Positions 46,155 through 58,771 of a DNA stretch of 64,000 nucleotides are shown here, one piece after another (positions within the stretch are counted from its first letter, which is position 1; the number at the start of each line of letters is the position of its first letter). This stretch comes from Mrakia gelida. Taxonomy: Eukaryota > Basidiomycota > Tremellomycetes > Cystofilobasidiales > Mrakiaceae. The notes under the pieces were generated by a model that saw nothing but the letters and a program-made list of their open reading frames with translations, made no database searches and had not been told where the DNA came from. Made by a program: the position numbers and the translations under genes. The DNA is taken from the NCBI GenBank assembly GCA_024345305.1, contig BRON01000005.1, positions 1,054,001-1,118,000 of the forward strand, in the 5' to 3' direction.

Positions 46155-48612
46155 ATGGGCCTCTTCCGCAAGAAATCCTCTCACCCTCCCGTCGTCTCGC
46201 TTCGACCTCCTCTCCCCAAGACTCTCTCGCTCCCTGATCTGCACGACTCCCCTTCAGACGGACTCTCGCTTCCTTCTCGCTGGCTCGACTCTTCAACCTA
46301 CAGAGATAAACCGCTCTCCTCTTCGACATCCACCCCTCCTCTTCAAGCATGGAATGGCGGCAGTCATCAGAGGACTCCTTCCAACTCCAAGATGAGCTTC
46401 CAGACCGTCCGGACTGGCTTCCATCGTCCCTTTCGAGGAGGAGGAGCTGGAGGAGGAACGGCAACGCCTGGAGCTGCAGCAACCAGCCCGACTGCTAGCT
46501 CGTTTCAAGTCTCGAGGAGCAGGTCGGGGATGGGGAGTGTGAGGACGCATAGGAAGAAGCAGGTGAGTCAAACAGAGAGCGAAGGGGTGGGAGGGAGGAA
46601 GGAGGAAGTGAGCTCGAGAAGTTGACCTTTGTTCCTTCGTTCGTTCCTCGCTTTCGCCGCTTCCTTCTTTCTCTAGCAACCCACGACCTTCAACCTGGGA
46701 GTAGTAGGAGGAACAGCCACTGGGAAGTCTTGTGAGCTCCTCTGCCATCCCATTCATGTTCGTTGGGGGAAGAAGCTGGATGGATCGGCGAGAGCGAGGC
46801 GATGATCTCCGCTCTTCCCTCTCCGTCGTTCGTCTAGCTCACCAGGGTCTCCCTTTGATCTTGCAGCTCTTCTTCGACTCATCCTTCAGACCCTCTCTCT
46901 CCCTTCGACGACCTCTCCTGAGATGCACGCCAAAGTTTCGTCCTTCGGTACCTTCTCCTCGGCCGCTGCGAGCTCTCGTGAAGACTGGACGCTGTCGCTC
47001 GAGGTTGATTCGCCGGTGCTTCGAGGAGAGAAGTTCTTGTTGACGGTGGTAGATACTCCTGGGCTGCCTTTCGTGAGTGTGAAGCATGTTCGAGCTCCGG
47101 GGCCGAATGCGAGGGAGATCGAGGCGCGTGTGAGCTCGTCGAAACTCACCTCTTCTCGTTTCGTTGCGACAGGGCGCTGGAAAGGAACTCGAGCTCGACA
47201 GAGGAGTCAGTGTACTTATGAAGGAGCTCGAGGGTCGCTTGGGAGTCACGATGCGTGAAGAGAGCAAGGTCGGTTCCCTCTTCGTCTCGTCTCGAAATCG
47301 ACGCGTCCTCGCTCGAGCTCACCTCGCCCTCTCCTCCTTGCCCTTCCCCTGTCCGTCAGGTCATCCGAACAACGAAAGGCGACGATCACATTCACCTCCT
47401 CATCTACCTCATCGATCCCATCTCCATCCTCAAAACAGCCGGTCTCCCACTCCCTCCTCCTCTCACCGCCGCCTCCTCCAACTTTCCACCACCAGTCCCT
47501 CTCCTTCCTTCCCCACTCCTCTCATCGAACGGTCAACCAATCACACCTCGAACTCCCCTTTCCAACGCAGTCAACTCCATGCACCTCCCACCGTCCCAGA
47601 TCAAAGCCATCACCCGTCTCTCAACTCGAACCAACCTCCTCCCCGTCATCACCAAAACAGACCTCCTCACCTCTAAACAACTCGCTCAGGTCCGAGCAGT
47701 TGTCAAACGAGACCTCTCAGCCGCAGGAGTCGACTTGGGAGAGGGAGTATTGCTGCTCGGAGACGACGACGAAGACGAAGACGCTTCCTCGGAGGACGAC
47801 GATGAGGGGACGGAGGGCAGTCCAGAGCGAGCGAACGACGGGAGAATCGTCCACGGGACTCCTACCACTCCGACTGCTTCCAAACCCAAGATCATCCGCC
47901 TACGCTCAACGCGGAGTACTCCCAAACTCAATGGTGGCGGTTCGACGCCGAGGAGCTTCGCTGGACGACGAGGCGAGAGAGGGAGGAAGGTCGAGGCTGC
48001 TCCTGCGAGTCCGGATACGTCGTCGATGAGCGGTGGGGAGGGAGAGAGGGTCAGGGAGAAGAAGTTGATGCTGCCTCTGGGTTTGGTCGCACCAGAGGAA
48101 GACGAGGGAGAGGAGGAGGTGCTGGAGGATGGCAAGGGTGGGAACGGTGGGAGGAAGTTCGTTCGAGAGGTCAGTCGAACGAGATTCATCGCGTCGTCGA
48201 GCGAGTGAAACGAGACTGACCCTCTCTTTTGACATCCCTATCGCTTCTCAGTATCCCTGGGGAACCCTCTTCGTCCTTGACCCCAAACACAGCGACTTCG
48301 TTCCCTTCCAGCAAGCGTTGTTCTCGTCGGTCGAGGTGAGCTCGCACTTTTACTCGTCCCCTTCCCCCACCTCTCTCGTCTGTCTGAGCACTCTTCCACT
48401 TGCATATGCAGCACCTCAAACGAACAACCCGAGAAGTTGTCTTCGAACGTTTCCGAATGGAGAAACTGCTCATTCGACGGGCAACGCAGACGCGTCAGTT
48501 CTTCCATCTTCCCTCCGTCGCCTCGCCCCTCTCTTCCGCTGACCTTAACTTTCCTTCTCTCGTTACTCTCGCAGTACCAGAGGCCGAGCGTCAACAGATC
48601 ATGGGAAGATAA
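46155..48612 (+). CDS. Septin-like GTPase, divergent
   Basis: Filament-forming GTPase related to septins. Starts MGLFRKKSSHPPVVSLRPPL, then a Ser/Gly-rich N-terminus. After an intron comes TTFNLGVVGGTATGKS, a P-loop. The next exons give SLEVDSPVLRGEKFLLTVVD followed by TPG (the G3 motif), and GDDHIHLLIYLIDPISILK. VITKTDLLTSKQLAQVRAVV contains a G4-type TKTD, where true septins have AKAD. A large low-complexity insert (about 47740-48170) separates this from YPWGTLFVLDPKHSDF, which resembles the septin YPWG element. FERFRMEKLLIRRAT and EAERQQIMGR end it (TAA at 48610). It lacks an obvious C-terminal coiled coil. Compared with core septins it has long insertions between motifs, suggesting a fungal-specific septin group. 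Confidence 0.8.
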
Positions 48613-49087
48613 CTGCTCGTCTGCTTCGGTTTGGCTTTGGATCGGCTCGTACGCGTCTTCGTACTCTTGTTTATCTCGCTCGTTTTGCTTTCTTGGGTCG
48701 GTCCTTCTCCCCTCTCTTTATCTAACTACCTCTGCTTTACGGTTATACCCTGCTTCCCGAACTGGCTTTCGGATCCTTCTTTGCTCGCTCTCTCTTCGAT
48801 GAATGATACCCTCGTTTGCTTTCTTTCAAAAGCAGAGCGGGTCGCGTTTTGCAGCGGTAGAAGGTCTAGGTGGTAAGCATAGGTCTAAGAATTAAACGCT
48901 GAACATAATTATAAAGCAAGGGAATAAACATACGGGACCCTGAAAACAGCTGAAAAGAAGAAACGAATACCGACTGAACGTGCGACGTGAGCTGAACGAA
49001 AGCAAAGACTCGAAACGACCTCAAACTCTAGATAGATATCCTCGCGGACCCGACCCTACGAGGCAAAACATACCCTCCAAACGAGTC
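48613..49087. other. Convergent intergenic region
   Basis: 3' flanks of the septin-like gene and the transporter gene. A/T-richer around 48880-48970. No gene is seen. Confidence 0.45.
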
Positions 49088-51649
49088 TTAATCCCGAACC
49101 CCAAAGAAAACACCAGCGAGACCCCCAGCAGCTCCAAGAACGGCCATCCCGATGAACACCCAGTCCAGAATTGCCTCCCAACCGTCAACGCCTCGGTTCT
49201 TCTGTCCGGAGTAGAGAAGCTTCTTGCCGAGAAGAGGGAGGATGGCGGATACTCCAAAGGCGGGAGCTGATCCGAGGAAGGCGAGGAGGGCTTCGAAGGA
49301 GGGGAAGACGACTGCAGGAGCAAGGAGGGACGCGAGGGTGAGGCGGACGAGGGTCAGCTCTCGAGCTCCTTCGGCACGGCCGGAAGAAGTGGAATAAGAC
49401 TCACTGGAAAGAGCGATGATGACCACGATGATCGCCGTTCTAGTCACGACCCTCCACCCTCCCTTCTTCCTCTCCTGCCTCCTCCATCTCGCGACGACCT
49501 GCTGCTCCGACTCGATATCGTCGTCCTCGTCCTCGATGATGTCCGAGAGGTTGGGGTTCAGCACTTCGGAAGCGTGGATCTTGACCGCGTCGGAAGGCTT
49601 GGGGGACGAAGGTCGAGAGGGAGCGGGAGTTTGAGCTCGAGAGGTTGGGAGGGTTGGGTTCCGAGAGGGGTAGATGGAGAGGGCGATTTCGACGATGTCG
49701 TTGAGCATCTTGATACCCATGGGAACCTTAGTGAGAGGGTTGATGGCGACCATCCAGACCGCGAGGGTGGTGAGGAGGACGGAAACCCCAGGGGTGTTCG
49801 CGATGTCGAGCGAAATCTCGTCAGAGACGTCTCGTCCGAACATCAGGTATCCAGCGACTCCTACGCTGCCCGAAGCGAGGAGCGCGATGATCTAAAGGGG
49901 TCGAGACGAAAGATGAGGTCGAACGAAGAGGTCAGCTTCGCGTCACGTCCTCGATCTCGTTCCCTTCCGCGTCGAACTCACGTAACTGGCGTCGATCAAA
50001 CGTCTCCACTTCTCCTTATCCTCCTTCCTCAAATCCCTCACCACACTCGGAACGATCGCGTGTCCTCCCCAAAGCGACATGAACAACCCTCCCGAAGCTC
50101 CAATCTTCAACCAACCGAGCGAAGGCCAAAGATCCGTGTTTCCAGGCCCGAAGATGGATCCAGGAGCTCCAGGAGGAGCCAGGAATCCGTTGAAGAGGAT
50201 AATTGCGACTAAGAAGAAGGAGGAGATGATTCCGAGGAGGGAGGTGAATGAGAGGAGGTGAAGAGGGAGGAAGGCGGTGGGGAGGATGAGGAAGAAGGAG
50301 AGGAGTTTGAAGTGGTTTGAAGAGAGGTTGAGACCTGGGAGGAGGGCGTTGAGAGTGTCGGAGGAGAGGATAACGAGAGTCATGGTCCAGGCGAAGACCT
50401 CGAAGACAAAGAGGGCTGTGAGGTAGGGTCGGATGTTGAAGCTGCGAGGGCGAGAGAACCGGCGAAGGAGGGTGATCAGTTTGCGAGCTCGACCTAACAA
50501 GCAGACTTCTAGAGACTCACTTCCTCTTCTCGAAACACTTCCCGATGATATCAACGTAAGTCCTGAGAGAACGATCCTCCAGCGAGATCTTGACGAGGAT
50601 GATGAGGCTGCAAGAAGGTCGCGAAACAGAAGACGCGTCGAGGTCAGCACGGCGCAGTCCCTCGACCCAAGGCGCGCGAAGTTGACTGACGTTCGATGAG
50701 TTAGGAATCCAAGGAAGAGAAGAAGGATAGGCCCGACGATCCAACCACAGTAGGCTGGTATTTGCAGAGCGCGAAGGCGAAAGAAGGTCGATTAGCGGGG
50801 TGATTGGAGAGGGATGTGAAACGACGAGGGAGGAGGTTCGCGAAACGCTAGACTCACCTATGGCCAGAGGGCAAGCGAGGAGCCCAGTCCCTACGAGGTC
50901 GCCCACGGTATTAAAGAGCTGCGAGTAATAAAGGAAGCAAGGTCAGTAGGGGGTTCGTAGGCGAGCGAGGGAAGTGAATCGAAGTTGAGACAAGGAAGCG
51001 AGGGAGGGAGAGAGCCGAGCTCGCAAGGGGCCTCAGCGGCTCTTCTGACGTGCCAAGAGGGGTGAAGTTTTTCGCATTCGACCTGAAAGGTGTCGAGATG
51101 ATGCTGTGAAAGATTTTGAGCTCTTCTACAGTTGGGCAGCAGGAGGGGACGAGCTTGCGAAGGTCTCGAGGCAGCAACCTCATGCGAAGAGCTTCCTTCT
51201 ATCTTCGCAAGCTTGCCTCACCCTCCCGTCCTTCGTACAACTCCAACAAGCCTTCCCCGTAGTAATTCCCAGCCATAGAGACTCCCTGTCGACTGGACTC
51301 GAGCCAGAAAAGGGACGGGCCGAGCGAGAGGGAGGAAAGAACTCACCGCCTGCCAAAAAGTTGACCTTCCTTCGTCCTCGTCGTCTTCCTCCTCCTCAAC
51401 CTGAGCGTGCTGCTGCTGATGATGCTTGGAGTGATCCACAGCTCCATACCCCTTCGAAAACTCCTCGATATCGACTCCGATCACCCGCGAGAGCATCGAA
51501 CCAACGTCCTCCTCCTCCTCCTCGTCCTCGTCTTCATGACTCGAAGAGCTCGACCGGTGGTGGTGGGCGTGGGAAGGAGGGAGAAGCGTCGACGTCTCCG
51601 AGGGGAGAGCGGAGGAGGACGAAGCTGAGATGGCTGGGGAGGAGGCCAT
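49088..51649 (-). CDS. Vacuolar-type amino-acid transporter (AVT/AAAP family)
   Basis: Multi-pass membrane transporter of the amino acid/auxin permease family; fungal AVT proteins move neutral amino acids across the vacuolar membrane. Start MASSPAISASSSSALPSETS at 51649, then an acidic hydrophilic N-terminus with His runs. The first membrane segment contains LFNTVGDLVGTGLLACPLAI. Many hydrophobic spans follow (YLTALFVFEVFAWTMTLVIL, LLGIISSFFLVAIILFNGFL, GGLFMSLWGGHAIVPSVVRD, VSVLLTTLAVWMVAINPLTK). A hydrophilic loop at 49480-49680 precedes the last spans. It ends GMAVLGAAGGLAGVFFGVRD, stop at 49088. The AVT1-like long N-terminal tail and the GTGLLACPLAI motif support the family; substrate specificity is unknown. 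Confidence 0.88.
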
Positions 51650-52069
51650 CGTAGCCTGAAAGTCGTGAAAGGGCAGGGGGAGGTCGTGTGCGTTGCAGAA
51701 GAAGGAGCGAAGGGCTCAGGGAAGGAAGGAAGAAGGACGCCCGTCGCAGGTGGCCGACGGGCTTGATTTAAAACTGGTCCGGTGTTTTTGTTTTCTTTTT
51801 GAGTGGTATCGAGAGAGTGCCTGAGGATGAGCTTCCTTGGTGGTGCTCGTGCAGAATCCGAATTCAGCTACGATTGAAGGGAGTCACCTACTCATGGTCG
51901 AAAGCGACCTCGACGCGTCAGTCGTCGCTCGACTCCTCGATGTCTTTCTCTCTCGACACAGCTCTCTCCTTCTACTTCTCGCGGCGAAGACGTGGTCATC
52001 ATAAATCGTGAAATGAAGTGCTAGCGAGGGGCGTGAAAGTGAAACTATGCAAGCGGTGTCTTCCTCTCT
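51650..52069. other. Promoter region of the amino-acid transporter gene
   Basis: 420 bp between the transporter start and the 3' end of the large F-box-like gene. T-rich at 51785-51800 and with one GACGCGTC at about 51911. No gene is seen. Confidence 0.4.
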
Positions 52070-55000
52070 TCAAAGCTCGACGCTCTCCGACCTCTCGAAC
52101 CCCAACCCTGCTCCCTCCTCTCCCCTCTCGATCCCAGCCTCGCCACCCTCTCCAGTAGCAGCAGCCCCATCGTCCCCCTCCTCCGCCTCCATCTCACTCA
52201 AATCACTCTCCCCTTCCCTCCCAAACACCTCCTCCTTCAATCGTCTCCTCCTCTCCTCCTCAACCTCCTCCTCCTCGTTCCAATCACACCCCTCCTCGAA
52301 GTCCATCTCAGGACCATCCTCGAACTCCTTGTCGGTCTCGATGTTGATGAAAGAGTAGAAGCCACGTTGCTGGATCGATTTCGCAGTCCGTTGCGCGACG
52401 TCGTAGGCGATGAGGTGGGGCAGTCGATTCTTTGCGACGAAAAGAGCGAAGGTAAGAACGAAGTTCGACATCTTTTCACACGAGCGAGCAGGGAAGAGGG
52501 GGCAGATGGAAGGCATTCTTGTAGACGGGAGCAGGTCGAGTCTTGGGTTCTCCCTTCTTGCCTCGAGGCCGAAGGGCTTTCTCTGCAAGTCGAACGGGAA
52601 AGGTCAGCGGGAGCCGATCTTCTCCGAGAGAGGAGTGGAGAAGACAAACTTCGAGCTGCAAGCTTGGTTTCCTCGTCTTGAAGAAGCTCGTACAGGAAGG
52701 TGATCCATCGAAGCTGGAAGATCGAATCAAGACGCGTCGCTCAGCGAAGTTATCTCGACGACGAGGCCGGCGAAGAGTGACTCACTCGCTGAATCTCCTC
52801 GATCCCAGGGAAGGCAAGGTTCGGAAGTGATGGCTGATCTGCTGACTGGATGTAAAGCTTGACGTCTTGGTTGTACGACCAGGGCAGGGGTGTATCCTCG
52901 TCCGTCTCCTCGTCGGGTTCGTCGTCCTCGTCGCTTCTCTCTTCGTCCGAGCTCTTCCATGACTCCGTAGGTGCTGAGATGCGTCCAGATCGAGTTTTCC
53001 GAGGAGGTGGGTCACTGAGGAAGTCAAAGACGGGCTCAGTTCGAATCAGTATTCGAACGGCGAGGAGAGAATGAGAAAGAGAGAATGGAAACGCACGTCC
53101 GACTCGGTAATCGCGAGAGGATCGTCGGAGTAGAAAGGCTGAGTCTTGAAGCGTTACCAGAGAGCAGACGGCTGGAAGGAAGAGCGGGACGGCCAGTCAG
53201 AGACTAGCCAGGGTGAGGCAGCGACGATCGACGGACGAAACAGAACTCACGATGGCTCTTTCAAGCTTCGCGAGTATCTGAGAAGGAAGAACAAGTAGAA
53301 GAGCGTCGGACAGTGCGAAGAGGTGTAAAGCGAAGGTTGAAGCTCACCCTGAGATGTCGAGTGCTGACCATCGCGTGGTTCTCGGCTGGTCGACAAACGA
53401 CGAGTCAGTGCGAGGAGAGAAACGACGCGGACGCGACGAGGTCGAACGAACTCACTGAAAGCTTCCCTGAGGTAGACATCGTTATCGTTGATGACAGCTA
53501 GAGTTGAGGAATCAAAATAGAGTGTCGGCTAGGAGCGCGTTCGAAATCGAGATCGATTGGACGTGGGGTCGAGAAGAGGACGAACCGTGCTCGAGCAAGA
53601 GACGTCCGACGGGGTGGGAGCTGAAAAGTATCAACAGCGACGGCTTGTCAGCCACGAGAAGTTTGGGAGAAGTTCTGTTCACGACTCACTGTCCGAAAAG
53701 GTCACTTAGAACCGACGCAACGGGGATCGACTCGTCCGGAACGGAGGGACGTCTGAGTCTGTTCTTCGAGACGCGCACGTCCCATCGATCCTCCTCGATC
53801 TCTCTCGTACTCCACATGGTCTCAAGATCCACCCTGAAAGGGTTGTTAGCCTTCAAACGAGAGTGTCTAGGAGACGAAAGTTCGGGAAAATCAACAAAGT
53901 GTTCGACGCGACACGGGGGAATCGAGGAATCGAAGACTGCCTGCTCACCGAAGTCCTTCCTTCAATCCCTGCTGACTCAGTCCTCCTTCTTCTTCGTAGC
54001 CGAGTCGATGTGCTCGCCACGTTAGATCGGAAAGTCCCACAGACAGCGAAGCTCTGGGAGAAGGGACGCGGAAGGGAGAAGGTCCATTCAGTCTCAAGCG
54101 CGCATCGCGACGAAGCAAACGAAGCACTTACCGAAAACTCATATCTCCATGCTCAAAAGACTCCCCATCCGGCCATACCTTTTCGGTCAGAATCTCGTGA
54201 TAAGGAACAAGGAGCTCCAGGAGATCCGTTCGAGCCCGTCGGACGGAGAGTTCGAGGAAGGTCGAGTAGTCACCCTCGTTCACGAGCTCGCCTTCGTCTC
54301 TGAACGCTTGAGAGCTGATCGTTCGAGCCAGATGGGGAAGGTAGTTGGACTGAGGAGTGAAGGAGAAATGAGATGATGATCAGGCAACGAGGCGTGACAA
54401 CGAAAGCGAAGAGAAGACGCGACAAACCTTGAGCGGGAAGACGCCTCCTCGACTGCCACCCGAAGGATCGACCCAGTCGAGGATCTTGACGTCCACTTGC
54501 ACGAGGGATCCCTGTGGTAGTGAGGGCACGTCGGAAGGCTCAGCATGGCGAGCTCTTGAGCTCGGAGAGAAGACCGCAAGCAAAGGACGAACCTTCGAAG
54601 GTAAATGGACGGCGTCCAAAAGCGCTCTTCTCAAGATGCTGACGAGATCGAGCTCTTCGTCGTCGAGAAGTTTGAGAGCTTCCATGAGTACCTGCAAAGA
54701 AATCGGCTCGGTCAGCAGGTGTAGGAGCACACTCGATCGAGAAAGAAGCACGCACCGAGTCCGACCAGACGTTCGTCAAGATGGCGACTCCATCGTCCTC
54801 CGTGAGCGGAAGCATCTCGAGACCTGAGAGCTTGTCGACGACGTCTACTTCTTCGTTCCTTTGTCCTCGATGAAGGAGGGTGACGATAACGACTGCGAGA
54901 CGAAAGAAAGGCAAGCGAAAGTCAGGGACGCGAGATTGAGTTAGCGAGGCGACGAGCGGCGTCGCACGCACCTTCTCGAACGACAGGATCGGTGGAAGGA

Positions 55001-57039
55001 TAGTCCGCGAAGATCTTGAGGAGCCTGAAGGAAAGTATAGAGGGTCAGTCAGACGAAGGGAAGACTCGAGGTGGGACAAGACTCACATTCTTCCAGAATC
55101 TCGAGTCGTGATGCTCTCGGTGGTTTTGAAGAGCTTGGTGAGGTCCGCGACGACGTCTCTGTTGGAGCAGGGCGATGTCAGAACTCAGATCTGGCAACGC
55201 AGCCGTGGATCCGAGGACGAACCCAAGATCGAAGAGAAGCAGCCCCTGGGTTTATCGAAGGGAAAGGAGGAAAGTCAGCGAGCGCGTCGAGAGGAGGAGA
55301 TCACAGCGACCGCGCAAGGGATGGACTGACCTCCGAATGAGCTTCCTTGAGAGCTTCGTAAGGTGCCTCGTTGTCAAAGCTGTCAATCAACACCTCGCCA
55401 GCGACCTTGGTGGAGACGTGAATGCTGGCAACGAGCAGAGGATTTTAATGCTCGATGTCAGCCTCTCTCGTCGTGATTTCCTTTTCTCGTCCCGTCGCAT
55501 TTGCTCACCCAGGAGTACCACTAGCCAGTGACCTGATGGTCTCGACGATTCGGGCCTTGCGAATTGGGGATGCTGCTCGAGGAGCGGTGCAAGAGAAGAG
55601 AGTTCGGATGGCGAAGTCCTCGAAAGCTGATGGCGAACGAGCTAAGTGGTCAGCGTAGCCTCGAGCGAGGACCCCTTTCGAAGCAGGTGGGTCATAAACT
55701 TACCTGCATCGATAATTAATCCAGCAGCGACCAGATGATGCAAGATGGAAGGAAGGAACGCGACGGCGGGTGCAAGGGTGAGGAGATCAGGATCCTGCGA
55801 AGAAGAGATAACGGCGATATCAGGATCTCCTTGGACTCCATAGTAATAAGCGGACGGAATTCAGATGAGACGGAACTCACTCGAGGGGAGAAGGGGACGA
55901 ATCCAAACTGGTAGAAGCGACCGAGGAGGAAGGACGACGCGTCAACACTCTCATTCTTCCCGCCGAGCGACGAGGACGACGCCGGTCTCCAAGTCAGCTC
56001 ACCGAGCAAAGGATCTCCTCAGCCTCATGATCGTCGATGTCCGAAGCGAATTCCGCTGGACATTGCTTCACTGTGAGGGTCAAAGGGTGCCTGTCGTCAG
56101 ATCGAGGAAGCGAAGTCGAACGCGACGAAAGACTCACTTCGGATCCAACGTCCGTACTTGGTTCCGTCGTCGACGATCCTTCCTCTCTGAGTGGTCATGT
56201 CTGGGTAGAGAGCAGATGTAATCTATGGGCTCAAAGTCATGACGAACGAGGTCAGCTCGCGTCGACGACGACCGTTCGGAGGGCGACCCACCGACCTTAA
56301 GAAAGTGCGAGAAGGCGGCGATGCTGAGAAGGGGAGGTCGATCCCAGTGAGTAGGACAATTCTCGACTTTGATTCGAGCGAAGGATTGAAGGACGTTCTC
56401 TGTGACGGGAGGAGAGAGGAGAGAGGGTTGCGGGAGGCAAAGAGGAGGGTTAGCGCGGCCGACCGAAGAGGAAGGGCACAGAAGTAGAAGAAGCAGGAAA
56501 AGAGAGACTTACGAGCCAAGTATCTGGAGATGTGAGCTCCCGAGTTGTGAAGCATCTGGAGGAGGGGGGACGAGAGCAGAAGGGTTGGGACGACGATCAA
56601 TGTCTCGAGGAAAGGAGGAGAACTCGTCTCCCCCATAGAGCTCGAACGTACCTCTACGACCTCTTCGGTCACCAACTGGCTCCTACAGAAAGCTCCCCAG
56701 AAAGCGTGTATTCTTCCATGCTTGACGAGGAAAAACTATAAAACGAAGGACGAGAGGAGGAGGGAGACGGGGAGGAAGGTTGGGTGAGCTCATTCGTTTC
56801 ATCCCCTCGCCCTCTCGGGACGCTGCGGGTGTATGCTAACCTGAGCTCTGAAGAAGGGGGTCTTGGAGATGTTGTTGGAGGTCTTGCAAGTCTGAGAGAG
56901 AGAGGAAGGGTCCTCGACTTGAAGGAGGACGAGGTGAAGGAGTTCGGCTGTTGAAAGGAGGGAGGAGGGACGGGTCAGCTGGAGTTGAAGACAGAGAAGA
57001 GCTCCAAGGAAGGTTTTACTTACGAGCTAGTTTGTTCAT
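52070..57039 (-). CDS. Large F-box-like protein of unknown function
   Basis: An intron-dense gene with about twenty exons. The first exon is MNKLA (start 57039), continuing PELLHLVLLQVEDPSSLSQT, an F-box-like motif. Then FFLVKHGRIHAFWGAFCRSQ, VTEEVVEMLHNSGAHISRYL and many short helical exons follow (e.g. EALKLLDDEELDLVSILRRA, VNEGDYSTFLELSVRRARTD, NDNDVYLREAF). The repeated helical pairs hint at ankyrin- or HEAT-like repeats, but I cannot align a consensus. The C-terminal part is a long acidic region (52070-52330 and 52880-52950), with LIAYDVAQRTAKSIQQRGFY before it. The stop is at 52070-52072. That all exons belong to one gene is inferred from continuous minus-strand exons without a recognisable start or stop between. 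Possible SCF adaptor. Confidence 0.6.
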
Positions 57040-57204
57040 GACTCTTACGCTCCTTCAAGAGCAGAAGAGAGTGTCGGCAACGTTGCGAGAGAAGGAGAGA
57101 GATGGGCGTCGACGGCCAAAGGAAGGAGGAACGAGCTTCGAGTTGACGGTCAACCATCACGACCTCTCCAAGCCCGCTCCCTTCCTTCTTTTCCCAACTC
57201 TTTG

Positions 57205-58466
57205 ATGGGCAAGCCAGTGAATCCGATGTCCTCCTCTCGATCCCAAGCTATTCAAGAAATCAACCGATTAACGATTCTCAAGGAGAACATCGAAGCAGAG
57301 ATGGTGAGCTTCGTCCGGTTTCCCTTCCGCCCTCGTCACCTTCCACGTCGAGCTCACCATTTCCTCCTCTCTTCTCCCTTTTGTTCTGAATCGAAGGAGG
57401 GACACAGGGGAAGACTCGAAGCTGTTCGTCTATCTCTGTCATGGGCTCTCCGAGCAAGGGCGCAATGCTGACCGAGCTCACTTCTCGTTCTCCTTCTTCC
57501 CGCGAGCAGGAGCAGTCGACGATGACCTCTTCTCTCCTCACCCTGGACGGCTTCCCTCGAGATGACATCGACGTCGTGAGTGGCCCAGATTTTGCTTTGT
57601 TTCAATGTCCTTTCGCTGATCGCTCGAGCTTCATCTTGTTCGCTTCAGCTCGCCGTTCGACACGCTCGAGTCCGTTTGCTCGAGCTCAGAAACGACCGTT
57701 CGTTCACGTTCTCTCGCCCGTCTCTATTCGTCTCAAACTCCCTCCTCGAGCTGAACTTGGCCTGTGGCACCCTCTCTCTAGTCAAATCCATCATGAACCA
57801 GATCGAAGAAGCTCTCCATCAAGCTCTCCCACCTCCCTCTTCCCCTCCTCCCTCCGCCGCCGCCTCCTCCTCGACTCCCATGGACGTCGACGCTTCCTCC
57901 TCGAATACGCCCTTCGCTCTCGTCAAGAGCGTTGATGAGAAGGGACCTGCTGGAGCAGCTGTAAGTTCCATGCCTCTATCTCTTCACCTTCTTCGTCCTC
58001 GTTCGCGAACTCAATCAGCTCAAGCTGACTTTCTCTCACTTCTCCTTCTCCTTCTCCGTCCAACAGGGTCTCCAACCTCAAGACCAAATCATACTATTCG
58101 GGAACGTCAACGCCTCGAATCACGAGAACCTCAAAGCGCTAGCAGGGCTGGTCGGAGCGAGCGAAGGAGTGCGTTCGACGACCTCCACCTTCTCTCACTC
58201 ACGCGTCGTCGACTTCGTCTGACCTTCTTTCCTTTCGGATTGTATCGCACGCGCAGACTCCCATCTCGATACAAGTCCTCCGAGATGGTCGAGTCAAGAG
58301 CTTGACCATGGTTCCGAGGAGCGGGTGGGGAGGAAGAGGGTTGATTGGGTGAGTCGAGTTTCGTTTTCCGTTTCTTTTCTCGCTCGAAGGATTTGAGTCG
58401 AGCTGAGCTGATTTATAATCCGTTTGGCTGGTTCGACCATGCAGTACCCATATCGTTCCTGTGTGA
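57205..58466 (+). CDS. nas2: 26S proteasome assembly chaperone Nas2 (PSMD9/p27)
   Basis: Assembly chaperone of the 19S regulatory particle; it binds the Rpt5 ATPase C-terminus in yeast. Start ATGGGCAAGCC at 57205: MGKPVNPMSSSRSQAIQEIN. Then SSLLTLDGFPRDDIDV, LAVRHARVRLLELRNDR and MNQIEEALHQAL, a Pro/Ser/Ala linker, FALVKSVDEKGPAGAA, and a PDZ domain (GLQPQDQIILFGNVNASNHE ... PISIQVLRDGRV). The protein ends RSGWGGRGLIGTHIVPV, TGA at 58464-58466. FPR.DIDV and the GWGGRGLIGTHI tail are diagnostic of PSMD9. It is divergent from the large F-box-like gene, 165 bp apart. Confidence 0.93.
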
Positions 58467-58771
58467 TTGATGAGCTTTCATGTTTGAACGCGAACGCGAA
58501 CGAGAGAGGGGAGAGAGCTGTCCTGGGTCGGGACGCGTCGTTCCTTTGACTTCGAGAGGAACGAGTCTTCGTCGTTCGTTTAGCTTCTCAACTCGAGCCT
58601 TCAGCACTGCATAACAATATGAGATAAAAATATGTAGATATCGTACTGGTACAAAGGGTAACGCAAAGGAGATCGAGAAGAAGAAGAAGACGAAAGAAAA
58701 AACAAGCTGAGCAGTCGCGTCCGCCGTCCCTCCCTGCTATCCACACCACTCCCCGAAGCTCCCGACTTAGA
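58467..58771. other. Convergent intergenic region
   Basis: 3' flanks of nas2 (+) and the F-box gene (-), with a GA-rich patch at 58670-58700. No gene is seen. Confidence 0.45.
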
